Part shown: piece by piece, positions 1 through 12,841 of the stretch | How positions within the stretch are numbered: position 1 is the stretch's first letter | Layout of the letters: every line of letters begins with the position of its first letter | NCBI GenBank assembly: GCA_009746045.1 | Contig: RPFO01000569.1 | Location: 1 to 53,088 of the forward strand | Direction: 5' to 3' | Length of the DNA stretch: 53,088 bases | From: Mesostigma viride | Lineage: Eukaryota; Streptophyta; Mesostigmatophyceae; Mesostigmatales; Mesostigmataceae | The notes under the pieces: model-generated | Told to the model about the DNA's origin: nothing | The model's input: the letters and a program-made list of their open reading frames with translations, nothing else | The model's database searches: none | Position numbers and translations under genes: made by a program

Positions 1-140
1 CTGCATGAAGTAGCCTAGGATGTATTTAAAGCCATATGCCCCTTCTCAGGGATATGTGCTACATTGACTCCCAACGGAGTGATGTTGATAATTAATTAAT
101 TAATTAATTTACAAATGTACACGAGTTCAGATCAAGCTAT
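1..140. other. 3' flank of the first gene, with TTAA microsatellite
   Basis: No gene is visible here. A short (TTAA)n run lies at 91-109. On the minus strand TGTAA occurs at 109-113, about 30 bases past the stop codon of the neighbouring gene. TGTAA is the usual nuclear polyadenylation signal of green algae, so this may be the gene's 3' end. That role is inferred from position and motif only. Confidence 0.35.
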
Positions 141-960
141 CTAACTACCTACTAACAGGCGTTTCTTTACAGGTGCCCGTCCGCTCGTCTTCTTTACACC
201 CCCCTCCCGCACATCTGCGCCAGCCTTCCCTTGAGGTTTTCGTTTGCCCTGCCCTGCGGCTTGGTCTCCCCCCTTCTCTTGGAGTCGTGGGGAAGATCTG
301 GTCGCTGGGGAAGATCTGGTCGCCAGGTACCCCTTGTCCATCCACCACTCCAAATACGTTCCCTCAGGTGGCTTGAAACAGTTCCGCATCTCGTCTTGTT
401 GTACCTTGAAAATTATGTTGGGCATCGTCCCCTGCTCCCCATTAATCCAGATTCCCTTTTCGTCACACCCTTCTGCCCAAAATTTAACGTACCACACGCC
501 CGTTTTATCCACCTTTCGAACGACTCCATGCACCAGGAACGTGTCGACGTGGAAATCAGGCATGTGTGCCAGCTTCATTGGGTCTGCATTGAGTTTAGCC
601 ACCGAATCAGCAGCCCACGTGGGCTTCCACAACGTATCAAGGCGCTGGGATTGGTTCTTCCGATACTGGCAAAATTCCCCGCCGTGCTTGCACAATACCG
701 AAACCGGACATCCAACAGGCGAGCGGGGCACGACCCGTTTCCCCCCCCCCCACCTTCCAGATTCTCCATCCACGTCTGCCAACTTGGTGGTGGCACTTTC
801 TTGTCTAGTGGCTTGGGCTGGGTTGCGGTAACTGTGACACGTCTTTGTGGCGCTTCCTCCTCAGGTTCCGATTCTTCCGATTCTTCCGAATCTTCCTCAA
901 ACCCTTTGGGTGGGCCGCCATGCGCGTCATCCTTTGGCGGCTCCTCTTCAGACTCGTCAC
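141..960 (-). CDS. Last exon of a multi-exon gene of unknown function
   Basis: The exon opens after a strong acceptor (CACACAG at 961-966). It begins with a highly acidic Glu/Ser stretch, followed by a Cys/Trp-containing region with motifs such as VLCKHGGEFC and GVWYVKFWAEGC. It ends in a basic Lys/Arg-rich tail before a stop at 141-143. The frame changes once at an 11-base C run (741-751): the acidic part is open in one frame and the globular part in another, so an indel or error there is likely. No known domain was recognised. The acidic and basic low-complexity ends would suit a nuclear protein, which is inference. It probably joins the exon ending at 1080 by phase-1 splicing. Confidence 0.5.
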
Positions 961-1079
961 CTGTGTGTGGGACAAGCAATGACGAGCGGCGCAATTAGTT
1001 ATCATTACAATCGCAAATCAAACTTGGGAATATGCAAACATCATAATTTAACCGACCATATTCACTCAGATTAACTTAC
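961..1079 (-). other. Spliceosomal intron, 119 nt
   Basis: On the minus strand the donor is GTAAGT directly after CAAAGG. A branch-like TAACTAAT lies at 994-1001, about 33 nt before the acceptor CACACAG. Donor phase 1 fits the acceptor if the upstream exon is read in the SHLSKG frame. This is the best-formed intron in the window. Confidence 0.65.
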
Positions 1080-2959
1080 CCTTTGACAGATGACTAGCCG
1101 TTGCTCTTGATCGAACGTGCCCGCCAGGCGAAAGGAGCTTTTTGCAGTAGTCGACGGCACGCCCCAACATCCCCCCCCCCGACGCCCCCGAATTCCCCTC
1201 GAGCCTCCCTCCCCTCCCCCCCCTCCTTCCCCCCTTCCCCCGATGCGCCGGTCGACCCGCCCCCCTCTCCGCCCTTCGACCCGCCCCCCTCTCCGCCCTT
1301 TGACCCGCCCCCCTCTCCACCCTTCTCTCCCCCCCCTCTCCGCCCTTGGACCCGCCCCCCTCTCCGCCCTTTGACCCGCCCCCCTCTCCACCCTTTGACC
1401 CGCCCCCCTCTCCGCCCTTCGACCCGCCCCCCTCTCCGCCCTTCGACCCCCTCCCCTCTCCGCCCTTCTCTCCGCCCCCTCTCCATCCTTCGACCCCCTC
1501 CCCTCTCCGCCCTTCGACCCGCCCCCCTCTCCGTCCTTCGACCCCCCCCCTCTCCGCCCTTCGACCCCCCCCCTCTCCGCCCTTCGACCCGCCCCCCTCT
1601 CCGTCCTTCGACCCCCCCCCTCTCCGCCCTTCGACCCGCCCCCCTCTCCGCCCTTCGAACCCCCCCCTCTCCGTCCTTCGACCCGCCCCCCTTATCACCA
1701 CCCTCATTCCCGTCCCCCTCATCATCGCCGGCACCATCATCACCAACCTCCTCCCCATCATCACCCCCATGTGACCCGACATCCTCATCATCCCCCATTG
1801 AGACGTCTTCGGCCGCGGGGGTCTCCGAGGCGGCGCGCTTCCGGCGTTTCTTTTTGGTGCCAGCGCCTGCCGTCTCCAGCGGACGCTTCTGGGCTGCACC
1901 CGCAATTTCCTTGCCCGAACGGCCGTTGGGATTGGAAATATCCTCCCCCTCAGGCCGCTTCCCAAGTACCTTCAGAAGGACCTTAAACCCATCCACCTGC
2001 TCCTTTGACCCAATGAAGATCACGGGTGGGTTGAAGAATCCCGTGAAATCGCCTAGGTACGACGACCAGTCGTCCTTCACACCATTGAAATCTCCACAAT
2101 CCTTCGCCGCCTTCCAGTCCCTTTTCTCCACCCACGAACCCGTTCGACCCTTCAACAATTCCTCATCATTCCACAGCTTGGCGTGATGTTCCAAATTCAG
2201 CAGCACTACCCCATTCTTGATATCTGGCTGGTTCACCCCCCCCTTCCTCTTCACAACAAATTCGAACCCCTCCATTGCATTAAGTACCACTTGAGCCAAC
2301 CGTGTCGGCCCATCGCTTTTCTCCCACGCGAAAGTCTTCATCATGAACTCACAGGTCTCTTCCCCGTCAGACGTGTAAACTCTCTTAGAAATCCACGGGC
2401 CCTGCTGCTCGATTTCGGATGCCATCTCCTCCGACCCAAACTTCCGCGGGGGTTCCCGCTTCTCCCCCACCTTTTTTTGGCGACCCGACTGGACGTCCTC
2501 TGCCTCGGCATGTTCGGCTTGGCCTTCCTCCGGCACAGCCCCCGTCACCACCACAGCCCCCGCCACAGGCTGTACGGGTTGGGGCACCACAGCCTGTTCG
2601 GTTGGGGGTTCGGGCGCAATCAGGACCCACCATTTCGTTTCCTCCTTGTGGGTCGTCCAAAAATCCGTCCTCTCCAGCAGTGCAAGTGGGAAGGTGGAAT
2701 CGTCCCTCCCCGTTGGCCTGATAACCGCCCTTAGTCTCTTGGCAGCTACAGCGACCGTATCGGCCACCCTCTGAAGGGCGCTGTCGGCTTCCGAAGGCTG
2801 CATCGGCAACCAGCCGAGGTCGCGTGGTTCGGGGTATTTCCCCAAATCGCGGTTGTAGATCATGAAAAGCTGGACCATCACCTCGCAGAAGATCTTGGCC
2901 ATGTATGTCAGGTCATACAAGCACTGAGGAGGAACGTGTTTGGCCTTCACGGTTGCCAT
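1080..2959 (-). CDS. Exon of unknown protein: N-terminal globular part, nuclear-type basic patch, acidic linker, minisatellite-encoded tail
   Basis: From an ATG at 2959 about 390 residues look like ordinary protein. They are followed by a basic patch (KKKRRKR), which resembles a nuclear localisation signal, and then an Asp/Gly-rich linker. The reading frame then enters a ~23-bp minisatellite that encodes Arg/Glu/Gly-rich repeats. Because 23 is not a multiple of three, the frame rotates between units. The frame of the N-terminal part meets TAG at 1094-1096, whereas another frame reaches the GTAAGT donor at 1079 in phase with the next exon. Either the repeat or an 11-C run near 1170-1181 has shifted the frame. 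The ATG may be internal, since the upstream ORF at 2986-3492 ends at a 9-C run only 50 bases away. No domain was recognised. Confidence 0.5.
1240..1690. repeat. Minisatellite, about 23-bp unit, C-rich on the plus strand
   Basis: Units of the type CGCCCTTCGACCCGCCCCCCTCTC repeat with small length changes in the C runs. The array lies inside a candidate coding exon. Frame rotation between units explains the several overlapping Arg/Gly/Glu-rich (minus) and Pro-rich (plus) ORFs seen here. Confidence 0.85.
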
Positions 2960-2985
2960 GATAGACGGCCAGAATCGAAAGCGGG

Positions 2986-3492
2986 CTAGACTCCTCCACC
3001 CTTCCTGTTTGATCCCCCCCCCTTCCTCATCACCCTTCCCTCCCCGTCCAGCTTGTCCGCTGCCACGATGTCCAGAAACTCTGCAAGCTCCTTGGCCAGC
3101 TTGTCCTCAATCGGCATTCCACATCTACTGTCGTCGTTCGGAGCGACCGTTTCATCCTTCACAGCCGAGATGAAGTCGTAGACTTGGGTTTTCTCCGATT
3201 CGGACAAACCACCCTCGTTCAATCGCCCTCCAACCCGCTCCTCACCACCCTCCTCCCCCTCCCCGTCCTTCCTTGCCTTCTCAGTGCTGCTTGAAACCCC
3301 ATGAATCAAATTCCATATTTCTTTCTGGTCCTGAAGGGGCACCTCCGGCTTATCCCAGGATTCCTCCATGTGCGTCTTGAAATAGTTGTGCACTTCCAGC
3401 AGCGCCGTCCCCCTCGACTTTTTGGAAACGGCCTCGTCTTCTGCATTCAGCCCCCCTCCGATCAGGGCAACCCTCCGATGCGCCTCTCTCCC
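2986..3492 (-). CDS. Internal exon of the same multi-exon gene
   Basis: The acceptor is GCATGCAG followed by GGGAGAGAGG, and the exon then opens in phase 0. About 150 residues look like real protein, including a helical stretch around EVHNYFKTHMEESW and an acidic Gly/Glu-rich linker. The frame closes just after a 9-base C run (3014-3022). One base of shift there brings it towards the frame of the downstream ORF that begins at 2959, so the two are probably one coding unit interrupted by a homopolymer indel. The alternative is an in-frame ATG at 3558 starting a separate gene. No domain was recognised. Confidence 0.45.
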   Translation of the reverse strand, partial: GREAHRRVALIGGGLNAEDEAVSKKSRGTALLEVHNYFKTHMEESWDKPEVPLQDQKEIWNLIHGVSSSTEKARKDGEGEEGGEERVGGRLNEGGLSESEKTQVYDFISAVKDETVAPNDDSRCGMPIEDKLAKELAEFLDIVAADKLDGEGRVMRKGGGSNRKGGGV

Positions 3493-3599
3493 CTGCATGC
3501 ATGAAATGTGAATCAGTGTTTGAGACAAAAAACGGTCATACAACACACGACCTGACATTTTGTCCTTACACTTTGGAAGATCGGCCGTTCCCGAACAAA

Positions 3600-4070
3600 A
3601 ATCACACCCTAATTTCCAGTTTCCAACGGCCGTTGGCGCAAGAAAAATCACACCCTAATTTCCAGGTTCCAACGGCCGTTGGCGCAAGAAAAATCACACC
3701 CTAATTTCCAGGTTCCAACGGCCGTTGGCGCAAGAAAAATCACACACTAATTTCCAGGTTCCAACGGCCGTTGGCGCAAGAAAAATCACACCCTAATTTC
3801 CAGGCTCCAACGGCCGTTGGCGCAAGAAAAATGTCGACCGAATTTCCAGGTTCCAACGGCCGTTGGCGCAAGAAAAATATCAACCAAATTTCCAGGTTCC
3901 AACGGCCGTTGGCGCAGGAAAAATGACACCCTAATTTCCAGGTTCCAACGGCCGTTGGCGCAAGAAAAATCACACACTAATTTCCAGGTTCCAACGGCCG
4001 TTGGCGCAAGAAAAATCACACCCTAATTTCCAGGTTCCAACGGCCGTTGGCGCAAGAAAAATAACATCTA
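3600..4070. repeat. 46-bp tandem array with palindrome CCAACGGCCGTTGG
   Basis: About ten units of 46 bp each carry the perfect 14-bp palindrome, followed on the plus strand by GGCGCAAGAAAAATCACAC and TAATTTCCAGG. The array lies wholly within the inferred 617-nt intron (3493-4109) between two phase-0 splice sites. Short ORFs through it (APTAVG, NGRWNLE, QRPLEPGN) are three readings of the same repeat and are not genes. Confidence 0.9.
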
Positions 4071-4109
4071 GTGCCTAAAACGTTCCCACACCCGATCCGT
4101 TATATTTAC

Positions 4110-5264
4110 CTTTTGCGTCCGCATGTCCTTCATGGGCGGGATCAGTGCTTCCCCCTCCACCTCCCAGCCCTTGAGCACGTCCAGATTGGTGTACTTGAAC
4201 TTCTCCGCGTCCCTCACCAACCCCCTCCACAAATCAAACGCCTCGTCGGTTGTCTCCACGAACTTGCCCTTTTGTTTACCCGCAATCTCGCCAGCTATCG
4301 CAGTACTCACTTGCTCGTCAGAGCCCTCGAAAATCACGGACTTCAACATCTGTGTGTAGTGGTTGCCGTCCAGCACGGCAAACTGCACAAACACGCAAGG
4401 CGTCTGGTCTCGAAATTTACCCTTAAGGCCGGCATGGTCCGAGATGTTCAAGCTCCCCAGCGCGGATTTCGTCAGGTCAACTACTGCCTCACGCTCAGAT
4501 TCATTTGACCACTCGGACGGATCCAACTCCATGGTGATCAACTCGTCTGAGCAAGCGGCCGCCATGTCCTTCAGGGAGTCCGTCCGGAGAATGGACATGG
4601 CTTCCTCGGCCGTTGGCGAACGATAGTATCCGAACCTCTGCACGGCACGGTCACTGTCGTCCCCCGTCAGTATTTTAATGTGGTAAGGAACCTTTTCACT
4701 CCTCTGCACCCATAAATTGTAGAGACCTGGATCACGGTCTGCCAGCACCTGCCACGCAAACCGGAAGATCGGCACGGCACATTTTGCTTTTGTCAGACTT
4801 GTGCCGGCCCCCACGAACCACGGCGCGAGCCCCCTACAATTCCGCACCGTCACCGTCCGGTGCCGCATGAGTTCCGGGAGTTGGCACAAGTTCTCCGTGG
4901 GGGCCCGTACTTGAGTCGCAATCGCGGACCCCCCCACGATGTCGACATCGTCTGGAACTAGGCGTATCTTCTGCCGCAGATGAAACGCCGCCTGTATGGT
5001 GTCAGTTAGATTCTTGTCGTGCACTTGAGAGGACGGCGCTGGCTCCCAGGAGTCCAAAATGCTGGGCTTCGCATTTCCAGCACGTGTCGTCAGCAGCCCC
5101 TTCCTCTCAAAGGTCTTCACAATAACCGACCATAAGTCGGTGCCCGGTGCTCGTTGGCGCCAGTCCTCAAAAAATGTTGTGAGATGCCTTTCCGAACAGT
5201 TATGTTCAATCTTGTAAGCCCACTTCCTCCGCTCTTCGTCCGTTCTCTGCCTTGACGGACGCCC
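4110..5264 (-). CDS. Large internal exon, 385 codons, unknown function
   Basis: The exon starts after CATGTGATCAG with GGGCGTCCG in phase 0. It ends at CAAAAG before the donor GTAAATATA, also in phase 0. The protein is globular and of mixed composition, with no stop for 385 codons. Features include a Trp-rich start (FFEDWRQRAPGTDLW), a central segment VRNCRGLAPWFVGAGTS and a C-terminal half rich in helices. I recognise no family. Reading through the donor ends at a stop at 4068. Reading upstream of the acceptor runs straight into the palindromic array, which supports a splice site at 5264 over an upstream start. An ATG at 5285 is the alternative start. Confidence 0.55.
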
Positions 5265-5319
5265 CTGATCACATGCAAAAAACATACAGATAGCCGGAAG
5301 GTCAGTACTATGTTCCAAC

Positions 5320-6150
5320 GGCCGTTGGCGACAGAAAAATAACACCCTAATTTCCAGGTTCCAACGGCCGTGGGCGCATGAAAATCACACCCTAATTTAC
5401 AGGTTCCAACGGCCGTTGGCGCATGAAAATCACACCCTAATTTCCAGGTTCCAACGGCCGTTGGCGACAGAAAAATAACACCCTAATTTCCAGGTTCCAA
5501 CGGCCGTTGGCGCATGAAAATCACACCCTAATTTTAAGGTTCCGACGGCCGTTGGCGCATGAAAATCACACCCTAATTTACAGGTTCCAACGGCCGTTGG
5601 CGCATGAAAATCACACCCTAATTTACAGGTTCCAACGGCCGTTGGCGCATGAAAATCACACCCTAATTTCCAGGTTCCAACGGCCGTTGGCGACAGAAAA
5701 ATCACACCCTAATTTCCAGGTTCCAACGGCCGTTGGCGCGAGAAAAATGACACCCTATTTTCCAGGTTCCAACGGCCGTTGGCGCGAGAAAAATCACACC
5801 CTATTTTCCAGGTTCCAACGGCCGTTGGCGCATGAAAATCACACCCTAATTTCCAGTTTCCAACGGCCGTTGGCGCGAGAAAAATGACACCTTCATTTCC
5901 AGGTTCCAACGGCCGTTGGCGACAGAAAAATAACACCCTAATTTCCAGGTTCCAACGGCCGTTGGCGCATGAAAATCACACCCTAATTTTAAGGTTCCGA
6001 CGGCCGTTGGCGCATGAAAATCACACCCTAATTTACGGGTTCCAACGGCCGTTGGCGCATGAAAATCACACCCTAATTTCAAGGTTCCGACGGCCGTTGG
6101 GCAAAAAAAAAATAACACCCTAATTTCCAAATTGCAACGGCCGTTGGCGC
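5320..6150. repeat. Second 46-bp tandem array with palindrome CCAACGGCCGTTGG
   Basis: About eighteen units of 45-48 bp resemble the array at 3600-4070. The linker after the palindrome alternates between forms GGCGCATGAAAATCAC, GGCGACAGAAAAATAAC and GGCGCGAGAAAAATGAC, and some palindromes have decayed to CCGACGGCCGTTGG. The pattern of linker types repeats in blocks, which indicates duplication of multi-unit segments. It sits in the large inferred intron, directly before the hexanucleotide satellite. Confidence 0.9.
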
Positions 6151-6170
6151 AAGAAAATCAAGCAAGAAAA

Positions 6171-9100
6171 GGACAAGGACAAGGACAAGGACAAGGACAA
6201 GGACAAGGACAAGGACAAGGACAAGGACAAGGACGAGGACAAGGACAAGGACAAGGACAAGGACGAGGACAAGGACAAGGACAAGGGCAAGGACAAGGAC
6301 AAGGACAAGGACAAGGACAAGGACAAGGACAAGGACAAGGACAAGGACAAGGACAAGGACAAGGACAAGGACAAGGACAAGGACAAGGACAAGGACAAGG
6401 ACAAGGACAAGGACAAGGACAAGGACAAGGACAAGGACAAGGACAAGGACAAGGACAAGGACAAGCACGAGGACGAGGACGAGGACAAGGACAAGGACAA
6501 GGACAAGGACAAGGACAAGGACAAGGACAAGGACGAGGACGAGGACAAGGACAAGGACAAGGACAAGGACAAGGACAAGGACGAGGACGAGGACGAGGAC
6601 AAGCACAAGGACAAGGACAAGGACAAGGACAAGGACAAGCACAAGGACAAGGACAAGGACAAGGACAAGGTGCTGGCACAAGGACAAGGTGCTGGCACAA
6701 GGACAAGGTGCTGGCACAAGGCCAAGGCCAAGGCCAAGGCCAAGGCCAAGGACAAGGACAAGGACAAGGACAAGGACAAGGACAAGGACAAGGACAAGGA
6801 CAAGGACAAGGACAAGGACAAGGACAAGGACAAGGACAAGGACAAGGACAAGGACAAGGACAAGGACAAGGACAAGGACAAGGACAAGGACAAGGACAAG
6901 GACAAGGACAAGGACAAGGACAAGGACAAGGACAAGGACAAGGACAAGGACAAGGACAAGGACAAGGACAAGGACAAGGACAAGGACAAGGACAAGGACA
7001 AGGACAAGGACAAGGACAAGGACAAGGACAAGGACAAGGACAAGGACAAGGACAAGGACAAGGACAAGGACAAGGACAAGGACAAGGACAAGGACAAGGA
7101 CAAGGACAAGGACAAGGACAAGGACAAGGACAAGGACAAGGACAAGGACAAGGACAAGGACAAGGACAAGGACAAGGACAAGGACAAGGACAAGGACAAG
7201 GACAAGGACAAGGACAAGGACAAGGACAAGGACAAGGACAAGGACAAGGACAAGGACAAGGCTGGACAAGGACAAGGACAAGGACAAGGACAAGGACAAG
7301 GACAAGGACAAGGACAAGGACAAGGACAAGGACAAGGACAAGGACAAGGACAAGGACAAGGACAAGGACAAGGACAAGGACAAGGACAAGGACAAGGACA
7401 AGGACGAGGACAAGCACAAGGACAAGGACAAGGACAAGGACAAGGACAAGGACAAGGTGCTGGCACAAGGACAAGGACAAGGACAAGGACAAGGACAAGG
7501 ACAAGGACAAGGACAAGGACAAGGACAAGGACAAGGACAAGGACAAGGACAAGGACAAGGACAAGGACAAGGACAAGGACAAGGACAAGGACAAGGACAA
7601 GGACAAGGACAAGGACAAGGACAAGGACAAGGACAAGGACAAGGACAAGGACAAGGACAAGGACAAGGACAAGGACAAGGACAAGGACAAGGACAAGGAC
7701 AAGGACAAGGACAAGGACAAGGACAAGGACAAGGTGCTGGCACAAGGACAAGGACAAGGACAAGGACAAGGACAAGGACAAGGACAAGGACAAGGACAAG
7801 GTGCTGGACAAGGACAAGGACAAGGACAAGGACAAGGACAAGGACAAGGACAAGGTGCTGGCACAAGGACAAGGACAAGGACAAGGACAAGGACAAGGAC
7901 AAGGACAAGGACAAGGACAAGGACAAGGACAAGGACAAGGACAAGGACAAGGACAAGGACAAGGACAAGGACAAGGACAAGGACAAGGACAAGGACAAGG
8001 ACAAGGACAAGGACAAGGACAAGGACAAGGACAAGGACAAGGACAAGGTGCTGGCACAAGGACAAGGACAAGGACAAGGACAAGGACAAGGACAAGGACA
8101 AGGACAAGGACAAGGACAAGGACAAGGACAAGGACAAGGACAAGGACAAGGACAAGGACAAGGACAAGGACAAGGACAAGGACAAGGACAAGGACAAGGA
8201 CAAGGACAAGGACAAGGACAAGGACAAGGACAAGGACAAGGACAAGGACAAGGACAAGGACAAGGACAAGGACAAGGACAAGGACAAGGACAAGGACAAG
8301 GACAAGGACAAGGACAAGGACAAGGACAAGGACAAGGACAAGGACAAGGACAAGGACAAGGACAAGGACAAGGACAAGGACAAGGACAAGGACAAGGTGC
8401 TGGCACAAGGACAAGGTGCTGGCACAAGGACAAGGTGCTGGCACAAGGACAAGGTGCTGGCACAAGGACAAGGACAAGGACAAGGACAAGGACAAGGACA
8501 AGGTGCTGGCACAAGGACAAGGACAAGGACAAGGACAAGGACAAGGACAAGGACAAGGACAAGGACAAGGACAAGGACAAGGACAAGGACAAGGACAAGG
8601 ACAAGGACAAGGACAAGGACAAGGACAAGGACAAGGACAAGGACAAGGACAAGGACAAGGACAAGGACAAGGACAAGGACAAGGACAAGGACAAGGACAA
8701 GGACAAGGACAAGGACAAGGACAAGGACAAGGACAAGGACAAGGACAAGGACAAGGACAAGGACAAGGACAAGGACAAGGTGCTGGCACAAGGACAAGGA
8801 CAAGGACAAGGACAAGGACAAGGACAAGGACAAGGACAAGGACAAGGACAAGGACAAGGACAAGGACAAGGACAAGGACAAGGACAAGGACAAGGACAAG
8901 GACAAGGACAAGGTGCTGGACAAGGACAAGGACAAGGACAAGGACAAGGACAAGGACAAGGACAAGGACAAGGACAAGGACAAGGACAAGGACAAGGACA
9001 AGGACAAGGACAAGGACAAGGACAAGGACAAGGACAAGGACAAGGACAAGGACAAGGACAAGGACAAGGACAAGGACAAGGACAAGGACAAGGACAAGGA

Positions 9101-12100
9101 CAAGGACAAGGACAAGGACAAGGACAAGGACAAGGACAAGGACAAGCTGGACAAGGACAAGGACAAGGACAAGGTGCTGGCACAAGGACAAGGACAAGGA
9201 CAAGGACAAGGACAAGGACAAGGACAAGGACAAGGACAAGGACAAGGACAAGGACAAGGACAAGGACAAGGACAAGGACAAGGACAAGGACAAGGACAAG
9301 GTGCTGGACAAGGACAAGGTGCTGGCACAAGGACAAGGTGCTGGCACAAGGACAAGGACAAGGACAAGGACAAGGACAAGGACAAGGTGCTGGCACAAGG
9401 ACAAGGACAAGGACAAGGACAAGGACAAGGACAAGGACAAGGACAAGGACAAGGACAAGGACAAGGACAAGGACAAGGACAAGGACAAGGACAAGGACAA
9501 GGACAAGGACAAGGACAAGGACAAGGACAAGGACAAGGACAAGGACAAGGACAAGGACAAGGACAAGGACAAGGACAAGGACAAGGACAAGGACAAGGAC
9601 AAGGACAAGGACAAGGACAAGGACAAGGACAAGGACAAGGACAAGGACAAGGACAAGGACAAGGACAAGGACAAGGACAAGGACAAGGACAAGGACAAGG
9701 TGCTGGCACAAGGACAAGGACAAGGACAAGGACAAGGACAAGGACAAGGACAAGGTGCAAGGACAAGGACAAGGACAAGGACAAGGACAAGGACAAGGAC
9801 AAGGACAAGGACAAGGACAAGGACAAGGACAAGGACAAGGACAAGGACAAGGACAAGGACAAGGACAAGGACAAGGACAAGGACAAGGACAAGGACAAGG
9901 ACAAGGACAAGGACAAGGACACAAGGACAAGGCACAAGGACAAGGACAAGGACAAGGTGGGCACAAAGACAAGGACAAGGACAAGGACAAGGACAAGAAC
10001 AAGGACAAGGACAAGGACAAGGACAAGGACAAGGACAAGGACAAGGACAAGGACAAGGACAAGGACAAGGACAAGGACAAGGTGCTGGCACAAGGACAAG
10101 GTGCTGGCACAAGGACAAGGTGCTGGCACAAGGACAAGGACAAGGACAAGGACAAGGACAAGGACAAGGACAAGGACAAGGACAAGGACAAGGACAAGGA
10201 CAAGGACAAGGACAAGGACAAGGACAAGGACAAGGACAAGGACAAGGACAAGGACAAGGACAAGGACATGGACAAGGACAAGGACAAGGACAAGGACAAG
10301 GACAAGGACAAGGACAAGGACAAGGACAAGGACATGGACAAGGACAAGGACAAGGACAAGGACAAGGACAAGGACAAGGACAAGGACAAGGACAAGGACA
10401 AGGACAAGGACAAGGACAAGGACAAGGACAAGGACAAGGACAAGGACAAGGACAAGGACAAGGACAAGGACAAGGACAAGGACAAGGACAAGGACAAGGA
10501 CAAGGACAAGGACAAGGACAAGGACAAGGACAAGGACAAGGACAAGGTGCTGGCACAAGGACAAGGACAAGGACAAGGACAAGGACAAGGACAAGGACAA
10601 GGACAAGGACAAGGTGCTGGCACAAGGACAAGGACAAGGACAAGGACAAGGACAAGGACAAGGTGCTGGCACAAGGACAAGGACAAGGACAAGGACAAGG
10701 ACAAGGACAAGGACAAGGACAAGGACAAGGACAAGGACAAGGACAAGGACAAGGACAAGGACAAGGACAAGGACAAGGACAAGGACAAGGACAAGGACAA
10801 GGACAAGGACAAGGACAAGGACAAGGACAAGGACAAGGACAAGGACAAGGACAAGGACAAGGACAAGGTGCTGGCACAAGGACAAGGACAAGGACAAGGA
10901 CAAGGACAAGGACAAGGACAAGGACAAGGACAAGGACAAGGACAAGGACAAGGACAAGGACAAGGACAAGGACAAGGACAAGGACAAGGACAAGGACAAG
11001 GACAAGGACAAGGACAAGGACAAGGACAAGGACAAGGACAAGGACAAGGACAAGGACAAGGACAAGGACAAGGACAAGGACAAGGACAAGGACAAGGACA
11101 AGGACAAGGACAAGGACAAGGACAAGGACAAGGACAAGGACAAGGACAAGGACAAGGACAAGGACAAGGACAAGGACAAGGACAAGGACAAGGACAAGGA
11201 CAAGGACAAGGACAAGGACAAGGACAAGGACAAGGACAAGGTGCTGGCACAAGGACAAGGACAAGGACAAGGACAAGGACAAGGACAAGGACAAGGACAA
11301 GGACAAGGACAAGGTGCTGGCACAAGGACAAGGACAAGGACAAGGACAAGGACAAGGACAAGGACAAGGACAAGGACAAGGTGCTGGCACAAGGACAAGG
11401 ACAAGGACAAGGACAAGGACAAGGACAAGGACAAGGACAAGGACAAGGACAAGGACAAGGACAAGGACAAGGACAAGGACAAGGACAAGGACAAGGACAA
11501 GGACAAGGACAAGGACAAGGACAAGGACAAGGACAAGGACAAGGACAAGGACAAGGACAAGGACAAGGACAAGGACAAGGACAAGGACAAGGACAAGGAC
11601 AAGGTGCTGGCACAAGGACAAGGACAAGGACAAGGACAAGGACAAGGACAAGGACAAGGACAAGGTGCTGGCACAAGGACAAGGACAAGGACAAGGACAA
11701 GGACAAGGACAAGGTGCTGGCACAAGGACAAGGACAAGGACAAGGACAAGGACAAGGACAAGGACAAGGTGCTGGCACAAGGACAAGGACAAGGACAAGG
11801 ACAAGGACAAGGACAAGGACAAGGACAAGGACAAGGACAAGGACAAGGACAAGGACAAGGACAAGGACAAGGACAAGGACAAGGACAAGGACAAGGACAA
11901 GGACAAGGACAAGGACAAGGACAAGGACAAGGACAAGGACAAGGACAAGGTGCTGGCACAAGGACAAGGACAAGGACAAGGACAAGGACAAGGACAAGGT
12001 GCTGGCACAAGGACAAGGACAAGGACAAGGACAAGGACAAGGACAAGGACAAGGACAAGGACAAGGACAAGGACAAGGACAAGGACAAGGACAAGGACAA

Positions 12101-12841
12101 GGACAAGGACAAGGACAAGGACAAGGACAAGGACAAGGACAAGGACAAGGACAAGGACAAGGACAAGGACAAGGACAAGGACAAGGACAAGGACAAGGAC
12201 AAGGACAAGGACAAGGTGCTGGCACAAGGACAAGGACAAGGACAAGGACAAGGACAAGGACAAGGACAAGGACAAGGACAAGGACAAGGACAAGGACAAG
12301 GACAAGGACAAGGACAAGGACAAGGACAAGGACAAGGACAAGGACAAGGACAAGGACAAGGACAAGGACAAGGACAAGGACAAGGACAAGGACAAGGACA
12401 AGGACAAGGACAAGGACAAGGACAAGGACAAGGACAAGGACAAGGACAAGGACAAGGACAAGGACAAGGACAAGGACAAGGACAAGGACAAGGACAAGGA
12501 CAAGGACAAGGACAAGGACAAGGACAAGGACAAGGACAAGGACAAGGACAAGGACAAGGACAAGGTGCTGGCACAAGGACAAGGACAAGGACAAGGACAA
12601 GGACAAGGACAAGGACAAGGACAAGGACAAGGACAAGGTGCTGGCACAAGGACAAGGACAAGGACAAGGACAAGGACAAGGACAAGGACAAGGTGCTGGC
12701 ACAAGGACAAGGACAAGGACAAGGACAAGGACAAGGACAAGGACAAGGACAAGGACAAGGACAAGGACAAGGACAAGGACAAGGACAAGGACAAGGACAA
12801 GGACAAGGACAAGGACAAGGACAAGGACAAGGACAAGGTGC
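6171..12841. repeat. ACAAGG hexanucleotide satellite, left part
   Basis: More than a thousand ACAAGG units are interrupted by a recurrent 13-bp interrupter GGTGCTGGCACAA. The left 500 bp is more varied, with GGACGA, GGGCAA and GGCCAA units. A short irregular block lies near 9738-9990. ACAAGG contains no stop codon in any of six frames, so giant Gln-Gly, Thr-Arg, Asp-Lys, Leu-Val, Pro-Cys and Ser-Leu ORFs appear. Each 13-bp interrupter moves the frame by one. These ORFs are artefacts. The satellite resumes at 20697 beyond LTR element 1. Confidence 0.95.

Noticed and set aside
3600-6150. CRISPR array, suggested by palindromic direct repeats at regular spacing
   Set aside because: The intervals between palindromes are near-identical copies and not unique spacers, the genome is eukaryotic with introns, and no cas genes are present.
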